64,000 bases of DNA from Flagellimonas lutaonensis (GTDB taxonomy: Bacteria > Bacteroidota > Bacteroidia > Flavobacteriales > Flavobacteriaceae). Below the pieces are notes generated by a model. It had not been told where the DNA came from, did not search any database, and saw nothing but the letters and a program-made list of their open reading frames with translations. The translations under genes and the position numbers were made by a program. Shown one piece after another: positions 16,777 through 26,408 of the stretch; the first letter of the stretch is position 1; each line of letters opens with the position of its first letter. Location of the stretch: contig NZ_CP011071.1 in NCBI RefSeq assembly GCF_000963865.1, positions 2,716,001 through 2,780,000 of the forward strand, given 5' to 3'.

Positions 16777-17733
16777 ATGCCCAATACCTTGATGCACACC
16801 AACTTCACCTTTCAGGGCCAGCTATCGGTGTATAAGGGAAAGGTTCGAGAAGTGTACCGCCTTAAAAACGATATTTTGGTCATGATCGCCACTGATCGGC
16901 TTTCGGCCTTTGACGTGGTAATGCCGAAGGGGATTCCGTACAAGGGGCAGATTTTGAACCAGATTGCCACAAAAATGATGAAGGCCACCGAAGATTTGGT
17001 GCCGAATTGGCTACTGGCCACCCCAGACCCCAATGTGGCGGTCGGCAAGGCCTGTGAACCCTTCAAAGTAGAAATGGTGATTCGCGGTTACCTTTCGGGG
17101 CACGCTGCAAGAGAGTACAAAGCAGGTAGGCGAATGTTGTGTGGGGTGCCCATGCCCGAGGGCATTAGAGAGAACGACCCATTTCCTGAACCGATCATCA
17201 CCCCAGCTACCAAAGCGGAAAAAGGCGACCATGACGAGGACATCTCCAAAGAGGAAATCCTTTCGCGCGGCATTGTATCAGAACTCGATTATACGGTTTT
17301 GGAAGAGTATACACGAAAACTATTTCAACGTGGCACCGAGATTGCGGCCGACCGCGGATTGATCCTTGTTGATACCAAGTATGAATTCGGAAAGACAAAA
17401 GAAGGGGAAATCGTTTTGATAGATGAAATACACACACCAGATTCCTCACGTTACTTTTATGCGGAAGGATACCAAGAACGTCAAGAAAAGGGTGAGCCCC
17501 AAAAGCAGCTTTCAAAAGAATTTGTGCGACAGTGGTTGATTTCCAACGGATTTCAGGGGCTTAAAGGTCAGAAAGTTCCTGAAATGGGCGATGAATATAT
17601 CACATCCGTCTCAGAACGGTATATTGAACTCTACGAAAGCATCATGGGAGAAACCTTTCAAAAAGCCGATGTCTCGAACATACATGAGCGTATTGGCCAA
17701 AATATTGCCTCCTATTTGAATTCTATTTCTTGA
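16777..17733 (+). CDS. purC: Phosphoribosylaminoimidazole-succinocarboxamide synthase (SAICAR synthetase)
   Basis: A 318-residue enzyme of the longer Bacteroidota/yeast type. [14 protein letters not shown] (nucleotide-binding loop), [41 protein letters not shown], and [32 protein letters not shown] are signature stretches. It joins aspartate to CAIR with ATP in purine synthesis. It lies 6 bases behind phoH on the same strand. Confidence 0.97.
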   Translation: MPNTLMHTNFTFQGQLSVYKGKVREVYRLKNDILVMIATDRLSAFDVVMPKGIPYKGQILNQIATKMMKATEDLVPNWLLATPDPNVAVGKACEPFKVEMVIRGYLSGHAAREYKAGRRMLCGVPMPEGIRENDPFPEPIITPATKAEKGDHDEDISKEEILSRGIVSELDYTVLEEYTRKLFQRGTEIAADRGLILVDTKYEFGKTKEGEIVLIDEIHTPDSSRYFYAEGYQERQEKGEPQKQLSKEFVRQWLISNGFQGLKGQKVPEMGDEYITSVSERYIELYESIMGETFQKADVSNIHERIGQNIASYLNSIS

Positions 17734-17792
17734 TAGGCCCATTCAAGAAGACTTTACCAGTGTTTTTATATCTTTCAGCATAAATCAATTCA

Positions 17793-18047
17793 GTGAAGAA
17801 TTCCAACCACAAAAAATACTGGCGTGAGAACCTAAAATACCTTGCCATCCTGCTTTCCATTTGGTTCTTGGTCTCTTACGGCTTCGGTATCCTTCTTGTC
17901 GATGAATTGAACACGATTCGCTTGGGTGGTTTTAAACTCGGTTTTTGGTTTGCCCAACAGGGAAGCATCTACGTGTTTGTAGTCCTCATTTTTGTGTATG
18001 TATGGTTGATGAACAGACTTGATAAAAAATACAAACTCAACGAATGA
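17793..18047 (+). CDS. DUF4212 small subunit of a sodium/solute symporter
   Basis: An 84-residue protein with two membrane helices (LAILLSIWFLVSYGFGILL and a YVFVVLIFVYVWLM segment), starting KNSNHKKYWRENLKYL. DUF4212 proteins precede SSS symporters of the acetate-permease type and are taken as their small subunit. Its stop overlaps the symporter start by 4 bases (ATGA), which implies coupled translation. The start appears to be GTG at 17793. Confidence 0.9.
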   Translation: MKNSNHKKYWRENLKYLAILLSIWFLVSYGFGILLVDELNTIRLGGFKLGFWFAQQGSIYVFVVLIFVYVWLMNRLDKKYKLNE

Positions 18048-19822
18048 TGGATATTCAAACTTGGACGTTCATTATCGTTGGTCTCACATTTGCCCTATAT
18101 ATAGGCATTGCTATTTGGTCACGTGCCGCTTCTACCAAAGATTTCTATGTGGCCGGTGGTGGCGTATCGCCTTTGGCCAATGGGCTTGCAACCGCAGCCG
18201 ATTGGATGTCGGCCGCCTCTTTTTTGGGCATGGCCGGGATTATCGCGTTTTCAGGTTATGACGGCTCTGTCTATCTGATGGGCTGGACTGGCGGTTATGT
18301 GCTCTTGGCATTGCTATTGGCCCCTTATCTTAGAAAATTTGGCAAATTCACGGTTCCAGATTTTATAGGTGACCGCTATTATTCGAATGTGGCACGCACG
18401 GTTGCGGTAATTGCCGCTTTGTTTGTATCGTTTACCTATGTGGCCGGGCAGATGCGTGGAGTAGGGGTAGTCTTTTCAAGATTTTTGGATGTTGAGGTGA
18501 ATACCGGGGTCTTTATCGGTATGGCGGTAGTGCTTTTCTATGCTTTTTTGGGAGGAATGAAGGGCATCACCTATACCCAAGTGGCCCAATATTGTGTACT
18601 GATTTTTGCCTTTATGGTGCCGGCCATTTTTATTTCGTTGATGGCCACCGGCAATCCAGTGCCCCAAATCGGCTTCGGCTCCACCGGAAGCGATGGGGTC
18701 TATTTGTTGGACAAGCTTGACGGACTTATGACCGAACTGGGCTTTACGGCCTATACTGATGGGTCAAAGGCCAAAATCGATGTCTTTTTTATCACTGCCG
18801 CGTTGATGTTGGGTACGGCAGGATTGCCACATGTAATCATTCGTTTTTTTACAGTACCCAAGGTAAAAGACGCCCGAAAGTCTGCGGGTTATGCCCTATT
18901 GTTCATCGCTATTCTGTACACAACGGCACCCGCCATTGCGGTCTTTGCCCGCACCAATCTGATGGAAACGGTGCAAGACACACCGTATCAAGAAATTCCG
19001 GCGTGGTTCACGAAATGGGAAGATACAGGACTCATAGCATGGACAGATAAAAATGATGATGGCAAAATACAGTACCTGCCCGGTACCGCCATCAACGGAA
19101 AAAAGCCTGAGTTTATTGAAACAAGGGGCTTGTTGGGGCAACGAGTCATTAGAAATGCCAGTACCTCGCCAAATGAGCTTTACATCGATCGGGATATTAC
19201 GGTGCTGGCAAACCCTGAGATTGCCGGGCTGCCCAACTGGGTGATTGCCTTGGTGGCCGCAGGTGGATTGGCAGCGGCGCTTTCCACAGCAGCAGGCTTA
19301 TTATTGGTGATTTCGACCTCAATTTCACATGACCTGATCAAAAAACAATTTGCCAAGAACATGTCGGATAGAAAAGAATTGTTGATTGCACGAATTTCTG
19401 CTTTTTTCGCAGTAATCGTGGCCGGATATTTTGGCATCAACCCTCCAGGGTTTGTGGCCTCTGTGGTGGCCCTGGCCTTTGGTCTTGCCGCTTCTTCGTT
19501 CTTTCCGGCCATTGTCATGGGTATTTTCAGTAAGCGCATGAACCGAGAGGGCGCCATTTCAGGTATGGTGGCAGGTCTGGCCATTACCACCTACTACATT
19601 GCCCGTTTCAAATTGGGTTGGATTGGCAACCCAGAAACCAGTACTGCCGATGATTGGTGGTTTGGCATTTCGCCCGAAGGGTTTGGTACCTTGGGTATGT
19701 TGGTGAACTTTGTAGTGGCCATTGCCGTATCACATTTTTTTCCTGCGCCGCCACAAGATGTTCAAGAAATAGTTGAAAACATTCGAATACCCAGTGGTGT
19801 GGGTGAGGCCCAAGGACATTAA
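18044..19822 (+). CDS. Sodium:solute symporter, acetate-permease-like (VC_2705 type)
   Basis: A 592-residue SSS-family transporter with about 13 hydrophobic segments: ASTKDFYVAGGGVSPLANG, AADWMSAASFLGMAGII, and GGLAAALSTAAGLLLVISTS are family signatures. A hydrophilic insert near residues 320-390 is typical of the VC_2705 subfamily. It should import a small carboxylate such as acetate or propionate with Na+. It pairs with the DUF4212 gene, and acetyl-CoA synthetase lies nearby on the same strand. Acetate as substrate is inferred from that context. Confidence 0.88.
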   Translation: MMDIQTWTFIIVGLTFALYIGIAIWSRAASTKDFYVAGGGVSPLANGLATAADWMSAASFLGMAGIIAFSGYDGSVYLMGWTGGYVLLALLLAPYLRKFGKFTVPDFIGDRYYSNVARTVAVIAALFVSFTYVAGQMRGVGVVFSRFLDVEVNTGVFIGMAVVLFYAFLGGMKGITYTQVAQYCVLIFAFMVPAIFISLMATGNPVPQIGFGSTGSDGVYLLDKLDGLMTELGFTAYTDGSKAKIDVFFITAALMLGTAGLPHVIIRFFTVPKVKDARKSAGYALLFIAILYTTAPAIAVFARTNLMETVQDTPYQEIPAWFTKWEDTGLIAWTDKNDDGKIQYLPGTAINGKKPEFIETRGLLGQRVIRNASTSPNELYIDRDITVLANPEIAGLPNWVIALVAAGGLAAALSTAAGLLLVISTSISHDLIKKQFAKNMSDRKELLIARISAFFAVIVAGYFGINPPGFVASVVALAFGLAASSFFPAIVMGIFSKRMNREGAISGMVAGLAITTYYIARFKLGWIGNPETSTADDWWFGISPEGFGTLGMLVNFVVAIAVSHFFPAPPQDVQEIVENIRIPSGVGEAQGH

Positions 19823-19971
19823 TAATGAATTGATTTCAAATTCTTTTTGATCAGGAGGTAGAATTTCCCAATAATTTTTAAATTGACAAGGCCTAACCAC
19901 ACTTCATTAAATAAACAAAACGGGTATACACTATGATTGAATTAAGGCCCCTGAGGAAGCAGGGGATTTCA

Positions 19972-21447
19972 ATGGTTTACAAAGTCTTTTTGATTGCTTT
20001 TTTGTGCATCGCGGTATTGGGGTGCAAAGAAAATAAGGAGAAAGCGGAGAACTTGAGCATAACTGGTATTGAAACACCCAAAGGTGTTGATAACATTGCC
20101 TATAAATGGGGAGAAATGGCGTTGACAGCAACCGCCAAAGATACTGATAGGTTTCAGCCAAGGCCAACGGTCACCTCAAGATATTTAGGATTGATTTTTG
20201 TTTCGGTCTTTGATGCATGGTCTCGATATGATGATAAAGCGATTCCGGTTTATCTCGAGGGAGTTGAAAGAAGACCTGAAAGTGAACAAACCTTGAAGAA
20301 TAAAGAAATCGCTATTAGTTATGCCGCCTTTCGTGCCATGAACGAGTATTATTACTCTGACAAAGAATTGTTTGCTGGTTTTATGGAAGAATTGGGGTTG
20401 GACCCCTCAAACGAGTCTTTGGACCCAACAACGCCAGAGGGTATCGGAAATTTAGCCGCGAAGGCAGTCATTGAGGCCCGCAAAGGCGACGGTTCAAATC
20501 AATACGGGGAAGAAGAGGGTTCAAATGGGGAGCCCTATTTCAACTACACTGGCTACGAACCCGTTAACTCTGCAGATGAAAATGTAGACCCCAACCGTTG
20601 GCAGCCCAAATACTTTTCTGATGGAAAAGGAGGTAAATTTGCTCCCGGTTGTCTTACGCCTTTTTGGGACAAGGTGGAACCGATAGCTCTAAAATCAGCA
20701 GACCAATTTAGACCTGGCCCTCCACCCATGATAGGATCTGAGCAATTGGAAAGAGAGGTCAAAGAGGTCATTGAGATGCAGGCAAATTTGACTGACGAGC
20801 AAAAAGCATTGGTGGAGTTTATGAGAGATGGTCCACAATCAGTGCAGCAAGCTGGACATTGGTTGAAATTTGCTCAAGATGTTTCGCGAAGAGACAACCA
20901 CACTCTTGATGAAGATGTAAAAATGTATTTCTACAACCAAGTGGTGGCCATGGATGGCTTTATTGCCTCTTGGGATTCAAAAATGTACTATGACTATGCC
21001 AGACCCTACGCTTTGGTTCATAAATACTACGAAGATCAAAAAATCAAGGCATGGGGCGGTGAAGGTAAGGGTATGATGGAGATAGATGGTTCGCAATGGC
21101 GGCCTTACTCTCCAGAAACTTTTTTGTGTCCTCCTTTTCCAAGCTATGTGTCGGGTCATAGTACGATAAGCGGTGGCTGTGCGGAAGCTTTGAAGCTTTG
21201 GACGGGTAGTGATCATTTTGGAGAGGAGGTCGAATTGGTCGCAGGGGCGCTCACCGAACCCGATAATTTGGGCGATACGGTAGTCCTTAAGTTTCCAACC
21301 TTCACTGAAACTGCTGAGATGGCCGGTATATCAAGGGTTTTGGGCGGTTATCACATTCAGGCCGATAATGTTGCCGGTCTTGAGCTTGGGCGAAATGTAG
21401 CCAAAGAAGTTTGGAAGTTCTATAAAAAGCATGTGGGCGAAGAATAG
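19972..21447 (+). CDS. Vanadium-dependent haloperoxidase-like (PAP2) lipoprotein
   Basis: About 491 residues if read from the ATG at 19972, which puts a lipobox (CIAVLGC) right after a hydrophobic helix; an ATG at 19933 adds 13 charged residues and fits less well. The C-terminal half has the PAP2/VHPO pattern: PPFPSYVSGHSTISGGCAEAL and then SRVLGGYHIQADNVAGLELG, with the two His residues that would bind vanadate or act on phosphate. The N-terminal part is helical. Proteins of this group are often annotated as vanadium haloperoxidase, but activity is unproven for most lipoprotein members, and phosphatase activity is possible. It sits between the symporter and acs. Confidence 0.75.
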   Translation: MVYKVFLIAFLCIAVLGCKENKEKAENLSITGIETPKGVDNIAYKWGEMALTATAKDTDRFQPRPTVTSRYLGLIFVSVFDAWSRYDDKAIPVYLEGVERRPESEQTLKNKEIAISYAAFRAMNEYYYSDKELFAGFMEELGLDPSNESLDPTTPEGIGNLAAKAVIEARKGDGSNQYGEEEGSNGEPYFNYTGYEPVNSADENVDPNRWQPKYFSDGKGGKFAPGCLTPFWDKVEPIALKSADQFRPGPPPMIGSEQLEREVKEVIEMQANLTDEQKALVEFMRDGPQSVQQAGHWLKFAQDVSRRDNHTLDEDVKMYFYNQVVAMDGFIASWDSKMYYDYARPYALVHKYYEDQKIKAWGGEGKGMMEIDGSQWRPYSPETFLCPPFPSYVSGHSTISGGCAEALKLWTGSDHFGEEVELVAGALTEPDNLGDTVVLKFPTFTETAEMAGISRVLGGYHIQADNVAGLELGRNVAKEVWKFYKKHVGEE

Positions 21448-21830
21448 GGTTTATTGTGATCTTTACATTATAAAAATTCCTTCCCTTCAGATGAGTGAAG
21501 GTGGATTCCGCACATGCGTAAGACGGAAGGATTGACTTTTTACAATCCTTTCCGACCTTACTTTGTTCGGCCACTTTTCCCTGACCAGGGGAAAGGAGCT
21601 GAAATCTGATTCTCGAAGTCATTCGTGTACCAAGCGGGAATGGTGAGGCAAAAATAAGTTTAACAGTTTCCCCACTTTTTCCCGCCAAAGGCGAAAAACC
21701 ACCCCTTGCCATATGCGGCCAAAACTCGAATAGGTTGGCGGACAGGTTTGTCTAAAGAAGAGAGCCCGAAATGGTTGAAAATTCTTCTTTTTCCCTATTT
21801 TTAAGGTTCACGAAAATCCAATAAAGACGC
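21448..21830. other. Intergenic region with a cluster of hairpins
   Basis: No gene seen. Three hairpins can be drawn: CGGAAGGATTG paired with CAATCCTTTCCG (one bulge) near 21523-21553; CTTTTCCCT with AGGGGAAAG (one mismatch) near 21582-21600; and a TTTTTCCCGCC/GGCGAAAAA pair near 21675-21700. The strip before the acs start is AT-rich and probably holds its promoter. The hairpin strip could be a small repeat element or a structured leader; I cannot decide. Confidence 0.45.
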
Positions 21831-23738
21831 ATGAGCAACTACCATATCAAACACCTCGAAGAATATTTTCAGGTCTATCGCAAGTCGGTTCGCAATCCCG
21901 AGGCCTTTTGGGAAGAAATAGCCGAAGAACACTTTGTTTGGCGAAAACGCTGGAACAAGGTGCTCAAGTGGGATTTTTCCAAACCTGAAATTAAATGGTT
22001 TAATGGGGCCCAACTCAATATCACCGAAAATTGCCTTGACCGCCATTTGCACATACGGGGCGACAAAACGGCCATATTGTTCGAGCCAAACGACCCGAAA
22101 GAAGAGGCGCAGCATATTACCTACAGGCAATTGCACCAACGGGTATGCAAGATGGCCAATGTTTTAAAGGATGAAGGGGTAAAAAAGGGCGATAGGGTCT
22201 GCATTTACCTCCCAATGATTCCTGAACTTGCCGTTTCGGTCTTGGCCTGTGCCCGTATCGGGGCCATACATTCAGTGGTGTTCGCCGGTTTTTCATCCAC
22301 GGCATTGGCCACACGTATCAATGACTGCGATGCCAGCATGGTCATTACCTCCGATGGTTCTTTTCGGGGAAACAAGACCATTGATCTCAAAGGTATTGTA
22401 GACGAAGCACTTAATCATTGCCAAGGCATTAAAACGGTATTGGTCGTTAAGCGAACAGGTGGAAAAGTTGATATGAAAAAGGGGCGCGACCATTGGTTGC
22501 AACCATTGTTGGACAAAGCCTATGCCGATTATACGGCTGAAATCATGGAAGCCGAAGACCCATTGTTCATTCTCTATACCTCTGGCTCAACAGGAAAGCC
22601 AAAGGGAATGATGCACACCACGGCAGGTTATATGGTCTACACGGCCTATACCTTTAAGAATGTTTTCCAGTACCGAGAAGATGATGTGTACTGGTGTACG
22701 GCCGATATTGGCTGGATCACTGGTCATTCGTACATCGTTTACGGTCCGTTGGCCAACGGGGCCACAACGGTCATGTTCGAGGGCGTGCCCTCCTATCCCG
22801 ATTTTGGACGTTTCTGGGAAGTCGTAGAAAAGCACAAGGTCACACAATTTTATACCGCACCTACGGCCATTCGGGCCTTGGCAAAAGAAAACCTTGATTT
22901 TGTGACCAAACACGATTTGTCAAGCCTAAAGGTGCTCGGCACGGTGGGCGAACCCATTAACGAAGAGGCATGGCATTGGTACAACGATCATGTCGGCGAG
23001 AAGAAATGCCCGATAGTCGATACGTGGTGGCAAACCGAAACAGGGGGTATATTGATTTCGCCCATTCCGTTTTCAACACCGACCAAACCAACGTACGCCA
23101 CACTCCCCTTGCCAGGGGTTCAACCGGCTTTAATGGATGAAAACGGCAATGAAATTACCGGAAACCAAGTAGATGGCCGTTTGTGCATCAAATTTCCGTG
23201 GCCGGCAATAGCGCGAACCATTTGGGGCGACCATAAGCGTTATAAAGACACCTATTTTTCAGCATTCAAGAATATGTACTTTACCGGAGATGGTGCTTTG
23301 CGCGATGAGGTGGGCTATTATCGCATCACGGGGCGTGTTGATGATGTAATTATTGTCTCGGGTCATAATTTGGGAACGGCACCTATAGAAGATGCCATCA
23401 ACGAACACCCTGCCGTTGCCGAGTCTGCCATCGTGGGCTTTCCCCACGATATCAAGGGCAATGCCCTTTATGGTTACATCATTTTGAAGGAAACAGGCGA
23501 GTCTCGCGACCGTGAAAACCTAAAGAAAGAAATCAACCAGGTCATTACCGAACATATTGGCCCGATTGCCAAGTTGGATAAAATCCAGTTCGTGCCCGGA
23601 CTGCCCAAAACGCGAAGTGGCAAGATCATGCGGCGTATCCTCAGAAAAATTGCCTCTAAAGACACCTCCAATCTCGGGGATACCTCCACGCTGTTGAACC
23701 CAGAGGTGGTGCAAGAAATTATGGACGGAGCCCTCTAA
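21831..23738 (+). CDS. acs: Acetyl-CoA synthetase
   Basis: A 635-residue AMP-forming ligase of usual length. An ACAS N-terminal segment (EEYFQVYRKSVRNPEAFWEE) is followed by the P-loop-like YTSGSTGKPKGMMHT, WCTADIGWITGHSYIVYGPL, DTWWQTETGG, and the C-terminal PKTRSGKIMRRILR whose Lys is the conserved acetylation-regulated residue. It makes acetyl-CoA from acetate, ATP and CoA. Together with the upstream symporter and the DUF294/DnaQ pair facing it, the region looks like an acetate-use group. It ends 2 bases from the end of the convergent exonuclease gene. Confidence 0.96.
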   Translation: MSNYHIKHLEEYFQVYRKSVRNPEAFWEEIAEEHFVWRKRWNKVLKWDFSKPEIKWFNGAQLNITENCLDRHLHIRGDKTAILFEPNDPKEEAQHITYRQLHQRVCKMANVLKDEGVKKGDRVCIYLPMIPELAVSVLACARIGAIHSVVFAGFSSTALATRINDCDASMVITSDGSFRGNKTIDLKGIVDEALNHCQGIKTVLVVKRTGGKVDMKKGRDHWLQPLLDKAYADYTAEIMEAEDPLFILYTSGSTGKPKGMMHTTAGYMVYTAYTFKNVFQYREDDVYWCTADIGWITGHSYIVYGPLANGATTVMFEGVPSYPDFGRFWEVVEKHKVTQFYTAPTAIRALAKENLDFVTKHDLSSLKVLGTVGEPINEEAWHWYNDHVGEKKCPIVDTWWQTETGGILISPIPFSTPTKPTYATLPLPGVQPALMDENGNEITGNQVDGRLCIKFPWPAIARTIWGDHKRYKDTYFSAFKNMYFTGDGALRDEVGYYRITGRVDDVIIVSGHNLGTAPIEDAINEHPAVAESAIVGFPHDIKGNALYGYIILKETGESRDRENLKKEINQVITEHIGPIAKLDKIQFVPGLPKTRSGKIMRRILRKIASKDTSNLGDTSTLLNPEVVQEIMDGAL

Positions 23739-23740
23739 AA

Positions 23741-24415
23741 CTAAAAGAAAGAGGTTTTTGGTTTTTTGAACAGGTCCGAGAGCTTTTCGGGTTTGAGAAT
23801 ACCAACGATTTCCATAAAGGCAATGGCCGTTATATAGGCATCTCCCAAGGCGGTATGGCGGTCTTCCATCGGTATGCTGAATTTTTGTGCCAGATCATCA
23901 AGTGTATAATGTTGCTTTTTGTACACCATGGGGCTGGGCAATAGGGTTCTTTTGTACAGGTCAGCAGTGTCGAGCACTTTGTTCTTTAGTTTCGGCAGCC
24001 CCTTGCGCTGCAACATCTGATTGATCATTTCAACGTCGAACATTACATGGTGGCCCACGATGATGTGGTTTTTGATATAGGAGAGCAGCAGTTTGATGGC
24101 CTCTTTTTCAGAAATCTTTTTTTCCTGCTCTTTTTTAAGGATGCCGTGCACCTTGGCATTTTGGCCTTTGTAGTTTTTGCGCTTGATGAATACCTCTAGA
24201 CTATCACCTACCCGAAACTGCATATTTTGAAGCTTGAGAAGACCGATCGACAGTATCTTGTGCCGTTTTGGGTTCATGCCGGTGGTTTCTGTATCGAGAA
24301 CTACAAAAACAGCCTCTTCAAGTGTTTTTGGTGGATCGCTCTCAAAACAGGCCGTGTACGCTTTCCAGAATTCTGGATGTTCTTTCGTCTCTTTTTTCTT
24401 GAACAGTTGCATCAT
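23741..24415 (-). CDS. DnaQ-like 3'-5' exonuclease domain protein
   Basis: A 224-residue DEDDh exonuclease: VVLDTETTG (Exo I, near 36), HHVMFDVEMI (Exo II), and HTALGDAYIT (Exo III). In several bacteria such a stand-alone DnaQ-like protein is encoded with a DUF294 protein near acetate transport genes, as here. The start overlaps the end of the DUF294 gene by 4 bases, so the two are translationally coupled. Whether it acts on DNA or on a small nucleotide is unknown. Confidence 0.88.
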   Translation of the reverse strand: MMQLFKKKETKEHPEFWKAYTACFESDPPKTLEEAVFVVLDTETTGMNPKRHKILSIGLLKLQNMQFRVGDSLEVFIKRKNYKGQNAKVHGILKKEQEKKISEKEAIKLLLSYIKNHIIVGHHVMFDVEMINQMLQRKGLPKLKNKVLDTADLYKRTLLPSPMVYKKQHYTLDDLAQKFSIPMEDRHTALGDAYITAIAFMEIVGILKPEKLSDLFKKPKTSFF

Positions 24416-26334
24416 ACCGAGATAGCTGAGGTTTGAAAACGTACCGAGATCAGTTCCTGCAATTCTTTGATGGTCTTAAAGGTACGCTTCAACTTTACTT
24501 TTTCTTCTTTTGAAAGCTTGTCCAAGGCAATAAACCGACCCGAGTCGTTGTGCAATAGTCCTTGCTTGGTACGAAATTTCAACAGGGCCTTGCTAGCGTA
24601 CGAACAGGCCATGTACAGTTCTTTGTTCTGGGGCTCTAACGTTGCCAATTTTTCAAAGCGCTCTGCTGTATTGTTGATGGATTTTACCGCATGCGATAGA
24701 ATCAACACACGGGCACCATCTACCAAGGGCATCAAGGCCCGCTGCTTAAGGTCGAAGAAATCTTTGTGGGCACCGTCTTGTTCTACCAAAAAAGAACGGA
24801 AAAAACCAGAGGGCGAAGGGTTCTGAAGTGCTCCTTTTGCCAATCGTGCCAGAAACAAGGGATGTTTTTCAACATTCTCAAAGATGAAATTTGACAGGTC
24901 GTTCACCAAATCTTTATCACCGTAGGTAAGGTTGTAATCGAAAAAGATGGAAGATAGCAGCACCTCATCAGGGCCCGGATTTTTCATCCAATGCAGCACC
25001 ACCTCTTTCCACTCGTTCAAGCTATGGCACCACAACGGATTTGAGGCCATCATGTTGGCTGGGCAATATTCGTAACCAATGGCTTTTAGGCCTTCGTTCA
25101 CCTTTTTGGCAAATTGATGAAAATATTCAGAGGTTTTTTTGTGCAGCTTTTTTGGTACATTTTCGAACAATAGTGCATTGTCTTGGTCGGTGTGCAGCAA
25201 CTGCTCGCTGCGACCTTGGCTTCCCATGGCCAGCCAAGCAAAGCCCACTGGAGGTTCGGTGGGCATTTGATCCAAAGATAGCTTGATAATCTGTTTGGTG
25301 CAGGCATCATTGAGTTCTGAAATGACCTTAGAGGTCAGGGTCATGGGTATGTTCTGATCCAAATACCCCTGCAACAATTGGGTGACACCATTTCTTATAC
25401 GCTTTAACTCTTTGGTGGTCTGCGCTCTTTTTATGGCATTCATCAGTTCTACGGGATTGTTACCCAAGGCCACCACGATATCGTGTTTTGAAAGAATGCC
25501 TATTACCTCTGAGTCAGGAGTGCCGTCCGATGTCAAGATTAGATGGTCGATGTCGCTTTTCATCATGGCCATTTGGGCCTGGGTAATGGTGAGTCCCGGG
25601 CGATAGGTAATTACAGGCGAAGTCATCACATCTTTGGCCGGGGTTGTAATGGGTACTTTTCCCGTGACCACTTTATCCCTCAGGTCGTTGTCGGTAATGA
25701 TTCCGACAAGGCGGTCATCTTTCATTACCAAAACACAGCCCACCTTATTTTTGCTCATCAGTACTGCGGCCTCTTTGATGGGGGTCTGCTCATCTGCGAA
25801 AATCAAATCGGTAAAATAGGGTACCGGTTGTAAAGCCAATAACTCGGCAGAGGCCTCGTTTGATGTAGGTTGCTTGCCATCGCCGAACAAACGTCCTTTG
25901 TAAACATCTGAATAGGGGTTTCGTGTATTCGAAGCAAAGCTTTCTATCAAGAATTGCCCCACCTCGGTATTTTTCTGGGCCAAAGGCCTGAACAATTCAA
26001 TGGGAACAGCGTAGAGTATGCTTTCTTCCTTTGTAGTCGCCCTTAGGTAGTAGTCGTCTTTGGCCATCAAAGGGCGCAATCCGAAAATATCGCCTTCATC
26101 ACAAATGTCAATAACTTCTTTGGATTCTTTATCGGTAAGGGTAACGGCGCCTTTGTGCACCACATAAAAATGATCGTGGGCCTTCTCACCTGCGTTGAAT
26201 ATGATAGAATTTTTTTCTTTATAGATTACTGTTACGTTCTCGGCCAATTTACAAAGCACCTTTTTTTCAAGAAGGGAGAAGGGCGGAAAATCCTTTAAAA
26301 AATCAGCTATCCGTTCTGAAATTACATTGCTCAT
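24412..26334 (-). CDS. Cyclic-nucleotide-binding / CBS / DUF294 nucleotidyltransferase-like regulator
   Basis: 640 residues from the ATG at 26334, which fits the MSNVISERIADFLKDF start; an upstream in-frame ATG adds five residues. Domains in order: a cNMP-binding domain (about 10-125, AGEKAHDHFYVVHKGAVTL), a CBS pair (about 165-290, MSKNKVGCVLVMKDDRLVG), a DUF294 nucleotidyltransferase-like domain (WLAMGSQGRSEQLLHTDQDN near 370), and a DUF294 C-terminal helical domain. Such GlnD-like proteins are thought to sense small nucleotides and have been linked with acetate transport and metabolism. The exonuclease gene follows with a 4-base overlap. Confidence 0.88.
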   Translation of the reverse strand: MSNVISERIADFLKDFPPFSLLEKKVLCKLAENVTVIYKEKNSIIFNAGEKAHDHFYVVHKGAVTLTDKESKEVIDICDEGDIFGLRPLMAKDDYYLRATTKEESILYAVPIELFRPLAQKNTEVGQFLIESFASNTRNPYSDVYKGRLFGDGKQPTSNEASAELLALQPVPYFTDLIFADEQTPIKEAAVLMSKNKVGCVLVMKDDRLVGIITDNDLRDKVVTGKVPITTPAKDVMTSPVITYRPGLTITQAQMAMMKSDIDHLILTSDGTPDSEVIGILSKHDIVVALGNNPVELMNAIKRAQTTKELKRIRNGVTQLLQGYLDQNIPMTLTSKVISELNDACTKQIIKLSLDQMPTEPPVGFAWLAMGSQGRSEQLLHTDQDNALLFENVPKKLHKKTSEYFHQFAKKVNEGLKAIGYEYCPANMMASNPLWCHSLNEWKEVVLHWMKNPGPDEVLLSSIFFDYNLTYGDKDLVNDLSNFIFENVEKHPLFLARLAKGALQNPSPSGFFRSFLVEQDGAHKDFFDLKQRALMPLVDGARVLILSHAVKSINNTAERFEKLATLEPQNKELYMACSYASKALLKFRTKQGLLHNDSGRFIALDKLSKEEKVKLKRTFKTIKELQELISVRFQTSAISV

Positions 26335-26408
26335 TGCACAAAGGTACATCTAATCGAAAAAGAAGGGAACTATTGGGGTTGTTAGTTATTCGATTGCAGT
26401 AGAATTGT

